12,062 nt of DNA from JASHVB01 sp049522565 (GTDB lineage: Bacteria > Pseudomonadota > Alphaproteobacteria > Acetobacterales > Acetobacteraceae). The notes beneath the pieces are model-generated. The model was not told the DNA's origin and ran no database searches. It worked only from the letters and a program-made list of their open reading frames with translations. Numbering within the stretch: the stretch's first letter is position 1; each line of letters begins with the position of its first letter. The stretch lies in assembly GCA_049522565.1 (NCBI GenBank), contig JBEKNT010000196.1, positions 1 to 12,062 on the forward strand. The letters run 5' to 3'. The position numbers and the translations under genes are program-made. Shown here piece by piece: positions 1 through 6,673 of the stretch.

Positions 1-1047
1 GGCCAGCACGCGGCGTGGATCGCCCACCGTCTCGGCGATCCGCTCGATACGGTCGGCCACCACCTCCGGGTGCTCCACCACATTGCTCAGCGTATCGATC
101 ACGCCGGCGACCAGCACCTGGTCCTCGGCCAGGGGAAAGCGCTGGAAGCAGCGGTATTCGTGCGCATGGCGCGCGTTGGCGAATGGCAGCACGAAGGCGC
201 CCACGTTGGTGCGCTGGATGATCGGCAGCACATGCTCCAGAGGCACGTCGCTGTCGTGCGGCGATTCGGAGTTGCCCCAGCAGACGTGCATGCGCACCCG
301 CTCGCGCGGCACGTTGGCCAGCGCGGTGTTCAGCACCGTCACGACGTTCTCGACGAAACCGAGGAACTCGGACAGCGGCCGGTCGCCGAAATACAGATGC
401 CGCTCCAGCCCGAGGTCGGGGCAGTCGAGTTGCAGCAGGAAGCCATGTTCGATGATCGTCTCGTATTCCAGCTTCAGCGCGTTGCCGAGCGCGGCGAGAT
501 ACGCCGCATCGCTAGCGTAGTACGCGTTGCGGATTGTCGTCGCCACGATCCCGGGCGACGGGGCGGTCATGAATTGCTCCGTGAAAGCGCCGCCAGACTC
601 ACGCAGCGCCGCGGCGAAGTTTTCGCACTCGGCGGCGACGGCGTGCGGCGCGATGTGGTGCACCTCGCCGATCGCGGTAGGCAGTTGCGCGTCGTTGATC
701 GCCGAGGGGAACGCCTCGGCAAGGCGACGGCGCATCTCCTTGAACACCGGATAGCGTTCGACATCGGTACGGGCCGGGCGCTGCCACGCGCCGCCCACCC
801 CGCTCAACCGTTCGCGGATATACAGGTGAAATGAATCCCGCCCCTGCTCGCCGTCGTTGCCGATGTCGATGCCGGCGGCAAGCTGCCGGCGGACCACGTC
901 GCGCACGCCGGCAGCGGCAAGCGTGCCGAGCTCGCGCGGGTCCACCGCCTCACCGCGGTTGCGCCGCTGGTAGCAGCGCACAAGCTCCGGCGGGCGCGGC
1001 AGGCTGCCGGTGTGGGTGGTGAGGATGCGCTGTTCGCTGCGCCGCAT
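1..1047 (-). CDS. MetE-like cobalamin-independent methionine synthase family protein (3' end cut by window edge)
   Basis: The minus-strand frame opens at ATG 1047 and runs for 349 codons without a stop to base 1, so the C-terminus is missing. I translated it by hand. It begins MRRSEQRILTTHTGSLPRP, the typical opening of stand-alone C-terminal-domain MetE homologues (about 370 residues), and has GIDIGNDGEQ near residues 55-64. The zinc-ligand pair H254 and C256 lies in MHVCWGN. The final zinc cysteine expected in this family would fall just past the window edge. A GGAG lies a few bases upstream of the start. Family members move methyl or alkyl groups to or from thiols: MetE itself, and epoxyalkane:coenzyme M transferase. 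The true substrate is unknown, and full-length methionine synthase is unlikely because the N-terminal half of MetE is absent. It diverges from the Rieske oxygenase pair across a 208-base gap, so a linked catabolic role is plausible but inferred. The long plus-strand frames over this region are antisense shadows. Confidence 0.87.
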   Translation of the reverse strand, partial: MRRSEQRILTTHTGSLPRPPELVRCYQRRNRGEAVDPRELGTLAAAGVRDVVRRQLAAGIDIGNDGEQGRDSFHLYIRERLSGVGGAWQRPARTDVERYPVFKEMRRRLAEAFPSAINDAQLPTAIGEVHHIAPHAVAAECENFAAALRESGGAFTEQFMTAPSPGIVATTIRNAYYASDAAYLAALGNALKLEYETIIEHGFLLQLDCPDLGLERHLYFGDRPLSEFLGFVENVVTVLNTALANVPRERVRMHVCWGNSESPHDSDVPLEHVLPIIQRTNVGAFVLPFANARHAHEYRCFQRFPLAEDQVLVAGVIDTLSNVVEHPEVVADRIERIAETVGDPRRVLA

Positions 1048-1255
1048 GGCAGGACTCCGCTGCATGGATCGGGCGGCATGCTACGCGCTTTGCGTGACGC
1101 CGTCGCGGCGGGCGCGCGGCCGGATGGGCGAGACGTCGCGGCGCCGGGGCGTGCCCGGGCGGCGGTCCGCGCCGATCGAACAGGCTTGACGCGCCCCGGA
1201 CGGGGGAGCGCACAATCCGGCCGAAGCATGCAGGCCTGGGATGGAGGAACGGCGG
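1048..1255. promoter_or_regulatory. Divergent intergenic region with candidate promoter for the Rieske genes
   Basis: This gap separates the divergent MetE-like and oxygenase genes. On the plus strand TTGACG (1186-1191) is followed after 19 bases by CACAAT (1211-1216), a plausible sigma-70-like pair about 40 bases before ATG 1256. The spacing is longer than ideal. A small palindrome, CCCCG-GA-CGGGG (about 1194-1205), sits between the two boxes and could be an operator or simply GC-rich chance. No convincing promoter was seen for the minus-strand gene. Confidence 0.35.
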
Positions 1256-2608
1256 ATGACGATGGACCTGCCCGTCGACCAGATGATCGACCTCGAACAC
1301 GGGACGGTCAGCCGGGAGATCTTTGTCTCGCCCGCGTTCTACCGTGCGGAACTGGAGAAGCTGTTCACCCGTGCCTGGTTGTTCGTCGGGCACGAGAGCC
1401 AGATCCCCAACCCGGGCGACTTCTACGTATCGCGCATGGGCGAGGAATCGGTGATCCTGTGCCGCGACGCGCAAGGTGCGGTGCATGTGTTCCTGAACTC
1501 CTGCCGGCATCGCGGGATGAAGGTGTGCCGCTACGAACAGGGGAATACCTCGCTGTTCGTCTGTCCGTATCATGCGTGGAGCTACACCACGGACGGCAAG
1601 TTGCAGGGCGTGCCGCTGTATCGCGCCTTGTACGAGGGCACGCTGAACCGCGACGAGTGGTCGCTGATCGAGGTGCCGCGGCTGGCGATCTACAAGAGCA
1701 CGGTGTGGGCGTCGTGGGATCCGCAGGCGCCGGAGCTGCTGGCGTATCTCGGCGGCGCGGTCGATCACCTGGACCAGGTGCTGGATTGCCGCGACGGACG
1801 GCCGGGCGGCTCGGAAGTGATCGGCGTGCACAAGTGGGTGTTTCCGTCGAACTGGAAGTTCGCGGCGGAGAATTTCCTGGGCGATACATATCATAATCCG
1901 TCGCATCGCTCGGTGGACATGATCGGCATCGGACCGAGCGGGCAACGCGGCGTGACCGGACGGCGCGACAACGAATACAACAAGGGACAGCATATCTGGG
2001 TGGGGCATCCGGCCGGGCACGGCATGCACAGCGTGCTGATGCCGCCCGACATGGACTACGCGCCGACGTATCAGCAGTATCCGATTGTCGAAGAGTATTT
2101 CCGCCATTGCTTTTATGAGCGGAAGCGACGGCTGGGCGAGAAGGCGCGGCTGCTGCCGTTCACCGGGTGCATCTTCCCGAACACCGCCTATCACGGCCGG
2201 CAGCCGCGCGGGCTGTGCGTATGGCATCCGCACAGTCCGACCGAGACCGAGGGCTGGCGGTTCTTCCTGGTGGATGCGGACGCACCGGCCGAGGTGAAGG
2301 ACGTGCTGCGGCGATTCTACATGCGCTACTCCGGCCCGGCGGGCATGACGGAACAGGACGACATGGAGAACTGGCTGTATGCGACGGCGGCGAGCAAGGG
2401 GACGATCGCCCGGCGCTATCCGTTCAACTACCAGATGTCGATGGGGGCGTACCGGACCGACGAACCGATCCGCGGCGACGTGTCACTGCAAATAACCGAA
2501 CAGACACCGCGGAATTACTATCGGGTCTATCGGGCGTATCTGAACGGAGCAGACTGGGATTCGCTGATCGGCCGCGATCGCGTGCCGGTGCAGGCGGCGG
2601 CGGAGTAG
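1256..2608 (+). CDS. Rieske non-heme iron ring-hydroxylating oxygenase alpha subunit, copy A
   Basis: The protein has 450 residues from ATG 1256. I prefer this start because GGAGG (1243-1247) lies 8 bases upstream. ATG 1241 overlaps that Shine-Dalgarno, and ATG 1262 is spaced less well. The Rieske 2Fe-2S ligands are C83, H85, C103 and H106 (C-x-H-x17-C-x2-H). The catalytic domain has ENFLGDTYHNPSH, giving bridging Asp 210 and iron ligands H213 and H217. EQDDMENW supplies the carboxylate ligand at D368 or D369. Length and motifs match alpha subunits of aromatic ring-hydroxylating dioxygenases, which insert O2 into aromatic or related substrates using electrons from a ferredoxin/reductase. No beta subunit or electron-transfer gene is adjacent. 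Copy B follows 53 bases downstream on the same strand. The substrate cannot be read from the sequence. Confidence 0.93.
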   Translation: MTMDLPVDQMIDLEHGTVSREIFVSPAFYRAELEKLFTRAWLFVGHESQIPNPGDFYVSRMGEESVILCRDAQGAVHVFLNSCRHRGMKVCRYEQGNTSLFVCPYHAWSYTTDGKLQGVPLYRALYEGTLNRDEWSLIEVPRLAIYKSTVWASWDPQAPELLAYLGGAVDHLDQVLDCRDGRPGGSEVIGVHKWVFPSNWKFAAENFLGDTYHNPSHRSVDMIGIGPSGQRGVTGRRDNEYNKGQHIWVGHPAGHGMHSVLMPPDMDYAPTYQQYPIVEEYFRHCFYERKRRLGEKARLLPFTGCIFPNTAYHGRQPRGLCVWHPHSPTETEGWRFFLVDADAPAEVKDVLRRFYMRYSGPAGMTEQDDMENWLYATAASKGTIARRYPFNYQMSMGAYRTDEPIRGDVSLQITEQTPRNYYRVYRAYLNGADWDSLIGRDRVPVQAAAE

Positions 2609-2661
2609 TACACCTCTCCCGCGCGCAGCGCTTGAGAGGGTGATATGGCGGGAGGCACACG
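2609..2661 (+). repeat. Inter-paralogue spacer with a small inverted repeat
   Basis: CCTCTC (2613-2618) and GAGAGG (2634-2639) form an inverted repeat around a GC-rich loop. It resembles the CTCTCCC/GGGAGAG palindromes scattered in many GC-rich proteobacterial genomes. There is no T-run, so a classical terminator is unlikely and both oxygenase genes may share a transcript. GGGAGG at 2650-2655 is the Shine-Dalgarno of copy B, 6 bases before its ATG. Confidence 0.4.
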
Positions 2662-3987
2662 ATGATCGACCTGGAGCATGGAACGATCAGCCGCGAGATC
2701 TTCGTCTCGCCCGAGTTCTATCGCGCGGAACTGGAGAAACTATTCGCGCGCGCCTGGCTGTTCGTCGGGCATGCGAGCCAGATCCCCAACCCGGGCGACT
2801 TCTTCGTGTCGCGCATGGCCGAGGAGTCGGTCATCCTGTGCCGCGACGCACAAGGCGCGGTGCATGTGTTCCTGAACTCCTGCCGGCATCGCGGGATGAA
2901 GGTCTGTCGCTACGAACAGGGAAATACCTCGCTGTTCGTCTGTCCGTATCATGCGTGGAGCTACACCACGGACGGCAGGTTGCAGGGCGTGCCGCTGTAT
3001 CGCGCCTTGTACGAAGGCACGCTGAACCGCGACGAGTGGTCGCTGATCGAGGTGCCGCGGCTGGCGGTGTACAAGGGCACGGTGTGGGCGTCGTGGGATG
3101 CGGCGGCCCCGGATTTCGAGGCGTACCTTGGCAGCGCGCTCGACCACCTGGACCAGGTGCTGGATTGCCGCGACGGGCGGCCGGGCGGGTCGGAAGTCAT
3201 CGGCGTGCACAAGTGGGTGTTTCCGTCGAACTGGAAGTTCGCGGCGGAAAATTTCCTGGGCGACACCTACCACAACCCGTCGCACCGCTCGGTGGACATG
3301 ATCGGCATCGGGCCGAGCGGGCAACGTGGCGCGTCCAGCCGGCGCGATAACGAATATACCGGCGGGCAACGGTTCTGGGTGGGCCATCCGGCGGGGCACG
3401 GCATGACCGGAGCGCTGATGCCGGAGCAAACCGACTACGTCCCGACCTATCAGCAGAACCCGGAGGTGGACGCGTATTTCCGCCATTGCTTCCACGAGCG
3501 GAAGCGCCGGCTGGGCGACAAGGCTCGGCTGCTGCCGCTGGTCGGCACGATCTTTCCCAACGCGTCGTATCACGGGCGGCAGCCGCGCTCGATCTGCGTG
3601 TGGCACCCGCACAGCCCGACCGAGACCGAGGGCTGGCGGTTCTTCCTGGTCGATGCGGACGCGCCGGCCGAGGTGAAGGACGTGCTGCGGCGGTATTACA
3701 TGCGCTACTCCGGGCCGGCGGGCATGACCGAGCAGGACGACATGGAGAACTGGCTGTATGCGACGGCGGCAAGCAAGGGGACGATCGCCCGGCGCTATCC
3801 GTTCAATTACCAGATGTCGATGGGGGCGTACCGGACCAACCATCCGATCCCCGGCGACGTGTCATTGCAGATAACCGACCAGACGCCGCGGAATTTCTAT
3901 CGGGTGTACCGGGCGTATCTGGATGGCGGGGACTGGGACACGCTGATCGGCCGCGATCGCGCCGCGGTGCGCGCCGCGGCGGAGTGA
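2662..3987 (+). CDS. Rieske non-heme iron ring-hydroxylating oxygenase alpha subunit, copy B (tandem paralogue)
   Basis: This 441-residue protein differs from copy A at about 55 positions (roughly 87% identity). Homology starts at its ATG, which matches Met10 of copy A. The start is supported by GGGAGG 6 bases upstream. The Rieske ligands C74, H76, C94 and H97, the catalytic residues D201, H204 and H208, and the acidic pair D359/D360 are all intact, so it should be a working oxygenase alpha subunit. About half of all differences from copy A fall in residues 224-311. The Rieske domain (60-135) and the stretch 347-392 are almost unchanged. Most likely it came from tandem duplication followed by divergence of the substrate-binding part. 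It ends 37 bases before the convergent acyltransferase stop, and no beta subunit or ferredoxin gene follows. Confidence 0.93.
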   Translation: MIDLEHGTISREIFVSPEFYRAELEKLFARAWLFVGHASQIPNPGDFFVSRMAEESVILCRDAQGAVHVFLNSCRHRGMKVCRYEQGNTSLFVCPYHAWSYTTDGRLQGVPLYRALYEGTLNRDEWSLIEVPRLAVYKGTVWASWDAAAPDFEAYLGSALDHLDQVLDCRDGRPGGSEVIGVHKWVFPSNWKFAAENFLGDTYHNPSHRSVDMIGIGPSGQRGASSRRDNEYTGGQRFWVGHPAGHGMTGALMPEQTDYVPTYQQNPEVDAYFRHCFHERKRRLGDKARLLPLVGTIFPNASYHGRQPRSICVWHPHSPTETEGWRFFLVDADAPAEVKDVLRRYYMRYSGPAGMTEQDDMENWLYATAASKGTIARRYPFNYQMSMGAYRTNHPIPGDVSLQITDQTPRNFYRVYRAYLDGGDWDTLIGRDRAAVRAAAE

Positions 3988-4024
3988 CGGTCACCGCATG
4001 GCCTACGGGCGGTTCCCCGGCGCC

Positions 4025-5242
4025 TCACGCTCCCCGGCCGCCCAGAAGCTGGAGCCGCAGCGCTGACCTCCGGGTGAGCCGGCGGCCCAGACGATTGGCC
4101 GGCTCCTCCACCAGCCGGTTGAACCCCCAGGCAGCGACCAGGGCGGCCGGCGGCGCCAGCACGACGATCAGCCACAGCGGCACGATGTCGTGCAGCAGAT
4201 ACGCCGCAGGCAACAAGACCAGCAGATGGACCAGGTACAGGCTGTAGGAAATCCGCCCCAGTACGCGCAGCCGGCGGTGCTGCAACAGACGATGCAGCCG
4301 CCCGGGCAGCAGCGCCGCCACGATCGCCAGCATCCCGCCGACGCCGAGGAAGAAGTCCCGCTGATACGGCATGTATTGCCACAGGAACACCGCCGCGCCG
4401 GCCAGCACGACCCACTCCGTCCAGGCCGGCCCGGCCAGGAACCAGGCACGCAGCCGCGCGGCCTGCTGCGCCGTGGCGATCCCCAGCACGAACAGCACCG
4501 CCCAATGCAGGCTTTGCCCCACGGTCACAGCGGCATAACCGCCGGCCGGCCACATCCCGGCCAGCTTCGCCAGCAGCGTCAGCATCGCCGCGGTCGCCAC
4601 CGCACCGGCCAGCCCCCATCGCCGCACCGGCAGCACCAACAGCGGGAAGATCAGCGACACCCGCATTTCGTACACCAGCGACCAGGTCGCATTATCGAGC
4701 GTGTCGTGCCGGCCAAGCATGAACAAGTAGTCGGCGACGACCCCCGGCGTGAGTGGCTCGGACCAGTTGGTCCGATCGAACCACTGGCTGATCGCCGGCG
4801 GGGGATACGTCGCGAGCGCAGTCCCCAGCAGGACCGCGACCGCAACCGCCATCGCATAGGGCAGCCAGATGCGGCACACCCGCCGGACCACGAACGCCGC
4901 ATAGCCCGGCTGCCGACCGATCAGCCACGGCAGCGCCAGCACGAAGCCACTGAGCACGAAGAACAGCGCGACCGCCCCGCGCCCCTCGATCAACAGTGCC
5001 AGCGGCGAGTGCAGCAGCAACCACGCCATCGGGTCGCCGCGGAAGGTCACCGGAACCCCGTCGCTGATCGGCCGGAACAGCATGGCGCAGTGATCGAACA
5101 CGACCACCATTGCCGCAATGCCACGCAGCGAATCGAGCGTCTCGAACCGTGTACTGCTCTCGCCCGGGCGCGCGGCCGCCGGGCCACGGGCAGGCATCGT
5201 CATTGCAGCCAGTCCCGCCAGGCCACGGCTACGCATCGTCAT
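4025..5242 (-). CDS. Integral membrane acyltransferase, acyltransferase-3 (OafA/YrhL) family
   Basis: From ATG 5242 the protein has 405 residues with many hydrophobic segments. FETLDSLRGIAAM with R40 and H51 gives the R-x10-H signature of acyltransferase-3 proteins, and FFVLSGF (94-100) is another family hallmark. These inner-membrane enzymes acylate sugars of O-antigen, exopolysaccharide, peptidoglycan or small molecules. The position downstream of kdsA suggests a cell-surface glycan acceptor, which is inference. The start is uncertain. TTG 5287 would overlap yjbR and give 420 residues, while ATGs at 5236, 5203 and 5197 are also in frame. None has a good Shine-Dalgarno. The first 15-45 residues come from a short tandem DNA repeat (LAGLxAMTM) and do not belong to the conserved domain, so the native N-terminus may be the one from 5203 or 5197. 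Confidence 0.88.
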   Translation of the reverse strand: MTMRSRGLAGLAAMTMPARGPAAARPGESSTRFETLDSLRGIAAMVVVFDHCAMLFRPISDGVPVTFRGDPMAWLLLHSPLALLIEGRGAVALFFVLSGFVLALPWLIGRQPGYAAFVVRRVCRIWLPYAMAVAVAVLLGTALATYPPPAISQWFDRTNWSEPLTPGVVADYLFMLGRHDTLDNATWSLVYEMRVSLIFPLLVLPVRRWGLAGAVATAAMLTLLAKLAGMWPAGGYAAVTVGQSLHWAVLFVLGIATAQQAARLRAWFLAGPAWTEWVVLAGAAVFLWQYMPYQRDFFLGVGGMLAIVAALLPGRLHRLLQHRRLRVLGRISYSLYLVHLLVLLPAAYLLHDIVPLWLIVVLAPPAALVAAWGFNRLVEEPANRLGRRLTRRSALRLQLLGGRGA

Positions 5243-5300
5243 TGCACCAAGCCCCGCCAGGCACCGGAACGCATCGTCATTCGACAAGCCCGGCCAGGCG
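5189..5300 (-). repeat. Three-copy 37-39 bp tandem repeat across the yjbR/acyltransferase junction
   Basis: Read on the minus strand, the core ATGACGATG recurs at 5280-5272, 5242-5234 and 5203-5195. Each copy follows CCTGGC(C/G)GGRCT, whose CCTGGC starts at 5298, 5261 and 5222. The first copy encodes the end of the YjbR-like protein (RLAGLVE and stop). Copies two and three encode LAGLGAMTM and LAGLAAMTM in the acyltransferase frame. A one-base difference makes TGA in copy one but an in-frame ATG in copies two and three. Confidence 0.75.
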
Positions 5301-5630
5301 CTTCGGCGCGGTCAGGCGCCAGCTTCGGCGCACCAGCGCGTCCAGCTCCGCCCAGTCCATGCCGGCGTCCAGCCGCACGCCGATCCAGCCCTTGTGGCCG
5401 ACATAGGGCGGCCGGAAGAACCGCTCCGCGTCCGCCCCGATCAGGATCGCCTGCGCGCCGGGCGGCGCCTTGCACCACACGGCGGGCGCACCGTCCCGCG
5501 TGGCGACCATCGCGAAAATCTTGTCTCGAACACGGAACGTCGGCGTCTCCCAGGTTGCGCGCTCCTCCGCCTCGGGCAGCGCCAGGCAGATCTCGCGCAG
5601 CCGCACCAGGGGATCGGCGCGCCGGCTCAT
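5277..5630 (-). CDS. MmcQ/YjbR family protein
   Basis: This 117-residue protein has the usual length and motifs of the MmcQ/YjbR family: LALPEAEE near residue 17, WETPTFRVRDKIFAMV (27-42) and PPYVGHKGWIGVRLD (74-88). The family adopts a CyaY-like fold and is often called DNA-binding, but its biological role is not settled. ATG 5630 overlaps the kdsA stop as ATGA, which implies translational coupling. Its stop lies in the first unit of a tandem repeat that extends into the acyltransferase N-terminus. Family assignment is secure, function is not. Confidence 0.88.
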   Translation of the reverse strand: MSRRADPLVRLREICLALPEAEERATWETPTFRVRDKIFAMVATRDGAPAVWCKAPPGAQAILIGADAERFFRPPYVGHKGWIGVRLDAGMDWAELDALVRRSWRLTAPKRLAGLVE

Positions 5631-6463
5631 CCGCCGCTTTTCGCCAGCGCGTCGAACGCCTGGAGCCGCCGCACCAGGGCCGGCATCGCACGCAACGGGA
5701 TCATGTTCGGTCCGTCGCTCGGCGCGCGGTCGGGATCGGGATGCGTCTCGATGAACACCGCCGCGACGCCCACCGCCAGGGCCGCGCGCGCCAGTACCGG
5801 GGCGAATTCGCGCTCCCCGCCGGATGACGCCCCCTGCCCGCCCGGCTGCTGCACCGAGTGCGTCGCGTCGAACACCACCGGGTAACCGGTGCGCGCCATG
5901 ATCGGCAGCGCCCGCATGTCGCTGACCAATGTGTTGTAGCCGAAGCTGACGCCGCGCTCGCACAGCAGGATGTTGTGGTTGCCGGTGCTGGCGATCTTCG
6001 CCGCGACATGCGCCATGTCCCACGGCGCGAGGAACTGGCCCTTCTTCACGTTGATCGCCCGCCTGGTGGCGCCGGCCGCCAGCAGCAGGTCGGTCTGGCG
6101 GCAGAGGAAGGCGGGGATTTGCAACACGTCCACCGCTTCGGCCGCCGGGGCACACTGGTCCGGGGCGTGTACGTCGGTGAGCGTCGGCAGGCCGGTGCGC
6201 TCGCGCACCTCGGCGAGGATCGCCAGGCCTTGCGCCATGCCGACGCCGCGCGCCGCCGCGGCGCTGGTGCGGTTCGCCTTGTCGAAGCTCGACTTGTAGA
6301 TCAGCTTCACGCCGGTCGTATCGGACAGGTCGCGCAGCGCCGACGCCACCTCCAGCGCATGGTCGCGCGATTCGATCTGGCATGGGCCGGCGATCAGCAC
6401 GAACGGCAGATGATTGCCGATCGCGACCTCGCCGACGCGCACCACACGGTTGTCCTGTGCCAT
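5627..6463 (-). CDS. kdsA: 3-deoxy-8-phosphooctulonate synthase (Kdo-8-phosphate synthase), metal-dependent type
   Basis: The protein has 278 residues, the normal KdsA length. It condenses phosphoenolpyruvate with arabinose-5-phosphate to Kdo-8-phosphate in the cytoplasm, for the inner core of lipopolysaccharide. Visible motifs are GPCQIES (26-32), SSFDKANRTS (58-67), PTLTDVH, IPAFLCRQTDLL and NVKKGQFLAPWDM. C28, H202, E239 and D250 match the four metal ligands of metal-dependent KdsA (as in Aquifex). The metal-independent E. coli type has Asn in place of the Cys. The start at 6463 is supported by AGGAG (6476-6472) 8 bases upstream. The stop overlaps the yjbR start (ATGA). The usual neighbours pyrG and eno are not here. 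Confidence 0.96.
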   Translation of the reverse strand: MAQDNRVVRVGEVAIGNHLPFVLIAGPCQIESRDHALEVASALRDLSDTTGVKLIYKSSFDKANRTSAAAARGVGMAQGLAILAEVRERTGLPTLTDVHAPDQCAPAAEAVDVLQIPAFLCRQTDLLLAAGATRRAINVKKGQFLAPWDMAHVAAKIASTGNHNILLCERGVSFGYNTLVSDMRALPIMARTGYPVVFDATHSVQQPGGQGASSGGEREFAPVLARAALAVGVAAVFIETHPDPDRAPSDGPNMIPLRAMPALVRRLQAFDALAKSGG

Positions 6464-6669
6464 TCGCCTCGCTCCTGTGGCCGAGAGATGTAGCGCGGCG
6501 GGGCAGACTTGGCGACGCTCGCGCCGCGCCAACGCGCCTCTGCCGCACGATAGACTCGGGCGGGTCGCCGGGCTACCGACGCGGCGACCTTCGACCTCGG
6601 CACCGCGGAGGAAGCAACGATGCACGGCGCGTTCCGGGGCTGCGATCGCCGCCCCGCGCCGGCCCGGCC
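6464..6669. promoter_or_regulatory. Divergent intergenic region between kdsA and the fetA leader, with an operator-like palindrome
   Basis: The gap must hold promoters for both directions. A perfect 6-base inverted repeat, TTGGCG (6509-6514) with CGCCAA (6527-6532) around 12 bases, has the size of a repressor site. TAGACT at 6551-6556 could be a plus-strand -10 box, but no good -35 was seen. GGAGG at 6608-6612 belongs to the leader frame starting at 6620. Confidence 0.3.
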
Positions 6670-6673
6670 ATGA
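6620..6673 (+). CDS. Putative 17-residue leader peptide overlapping the fetA start
   Basis: ATG 6620 has a strong Shine-Dalgarno (GGAGG, 7 bases upstream), better than any other in this transcript. The frame reads MHGAFRGCDRRPAPARP and stops at TGA 6671-6673, which overlaps the fetA ATG at 6670 as ATGA. The fetA start itself has no visible Shine-Dalgarno, so ribosomes may reach it by termination-reinitiation. The peptide has no recognisable domain. Its Arg/Pro/Cys content could matter for attenuation, but this is speculation. It could also be a chance short frame. Confidence 0.45.
   Translation: MHGAFRGCDRRPAPARP

Noticed and set aside
950..2233. Long minus-strand open frame (427 codons) opposite Rieske copy A, with a similar one opposite copy B
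   Set aside because: Both lie antisense to genes with complete catalytic motifs, and their products are His/Arg/Pro-rich with no domain. They are a by-product of GC-biased third positions and recur because the genes are duplicates.
1256..3987. Composite transposon or insertion sequence behind the oxygenase duplication
   Set aside because: No transposase, terminal inverted repeats or target duplication were seen around either copy; homology begins at the start codon of copy B and covers only the coding region.
3962..4024. Terminator between the convergent oxygenase B and acyltransferase genes
   Set aside because: CCGCGG (3962-3967 and 3974-3979) can pair, but it lies inside the oxygenase coding end and no U-run follows on either strand.
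4190..5827. 545-codon plus-strand open frame opposite the acyltransferase, yjbR and kdsA genes
   Set aside because: The minus-strand genes have clear family motifs; this frame is Gln/Arg/His-rich with no recognisable domain.
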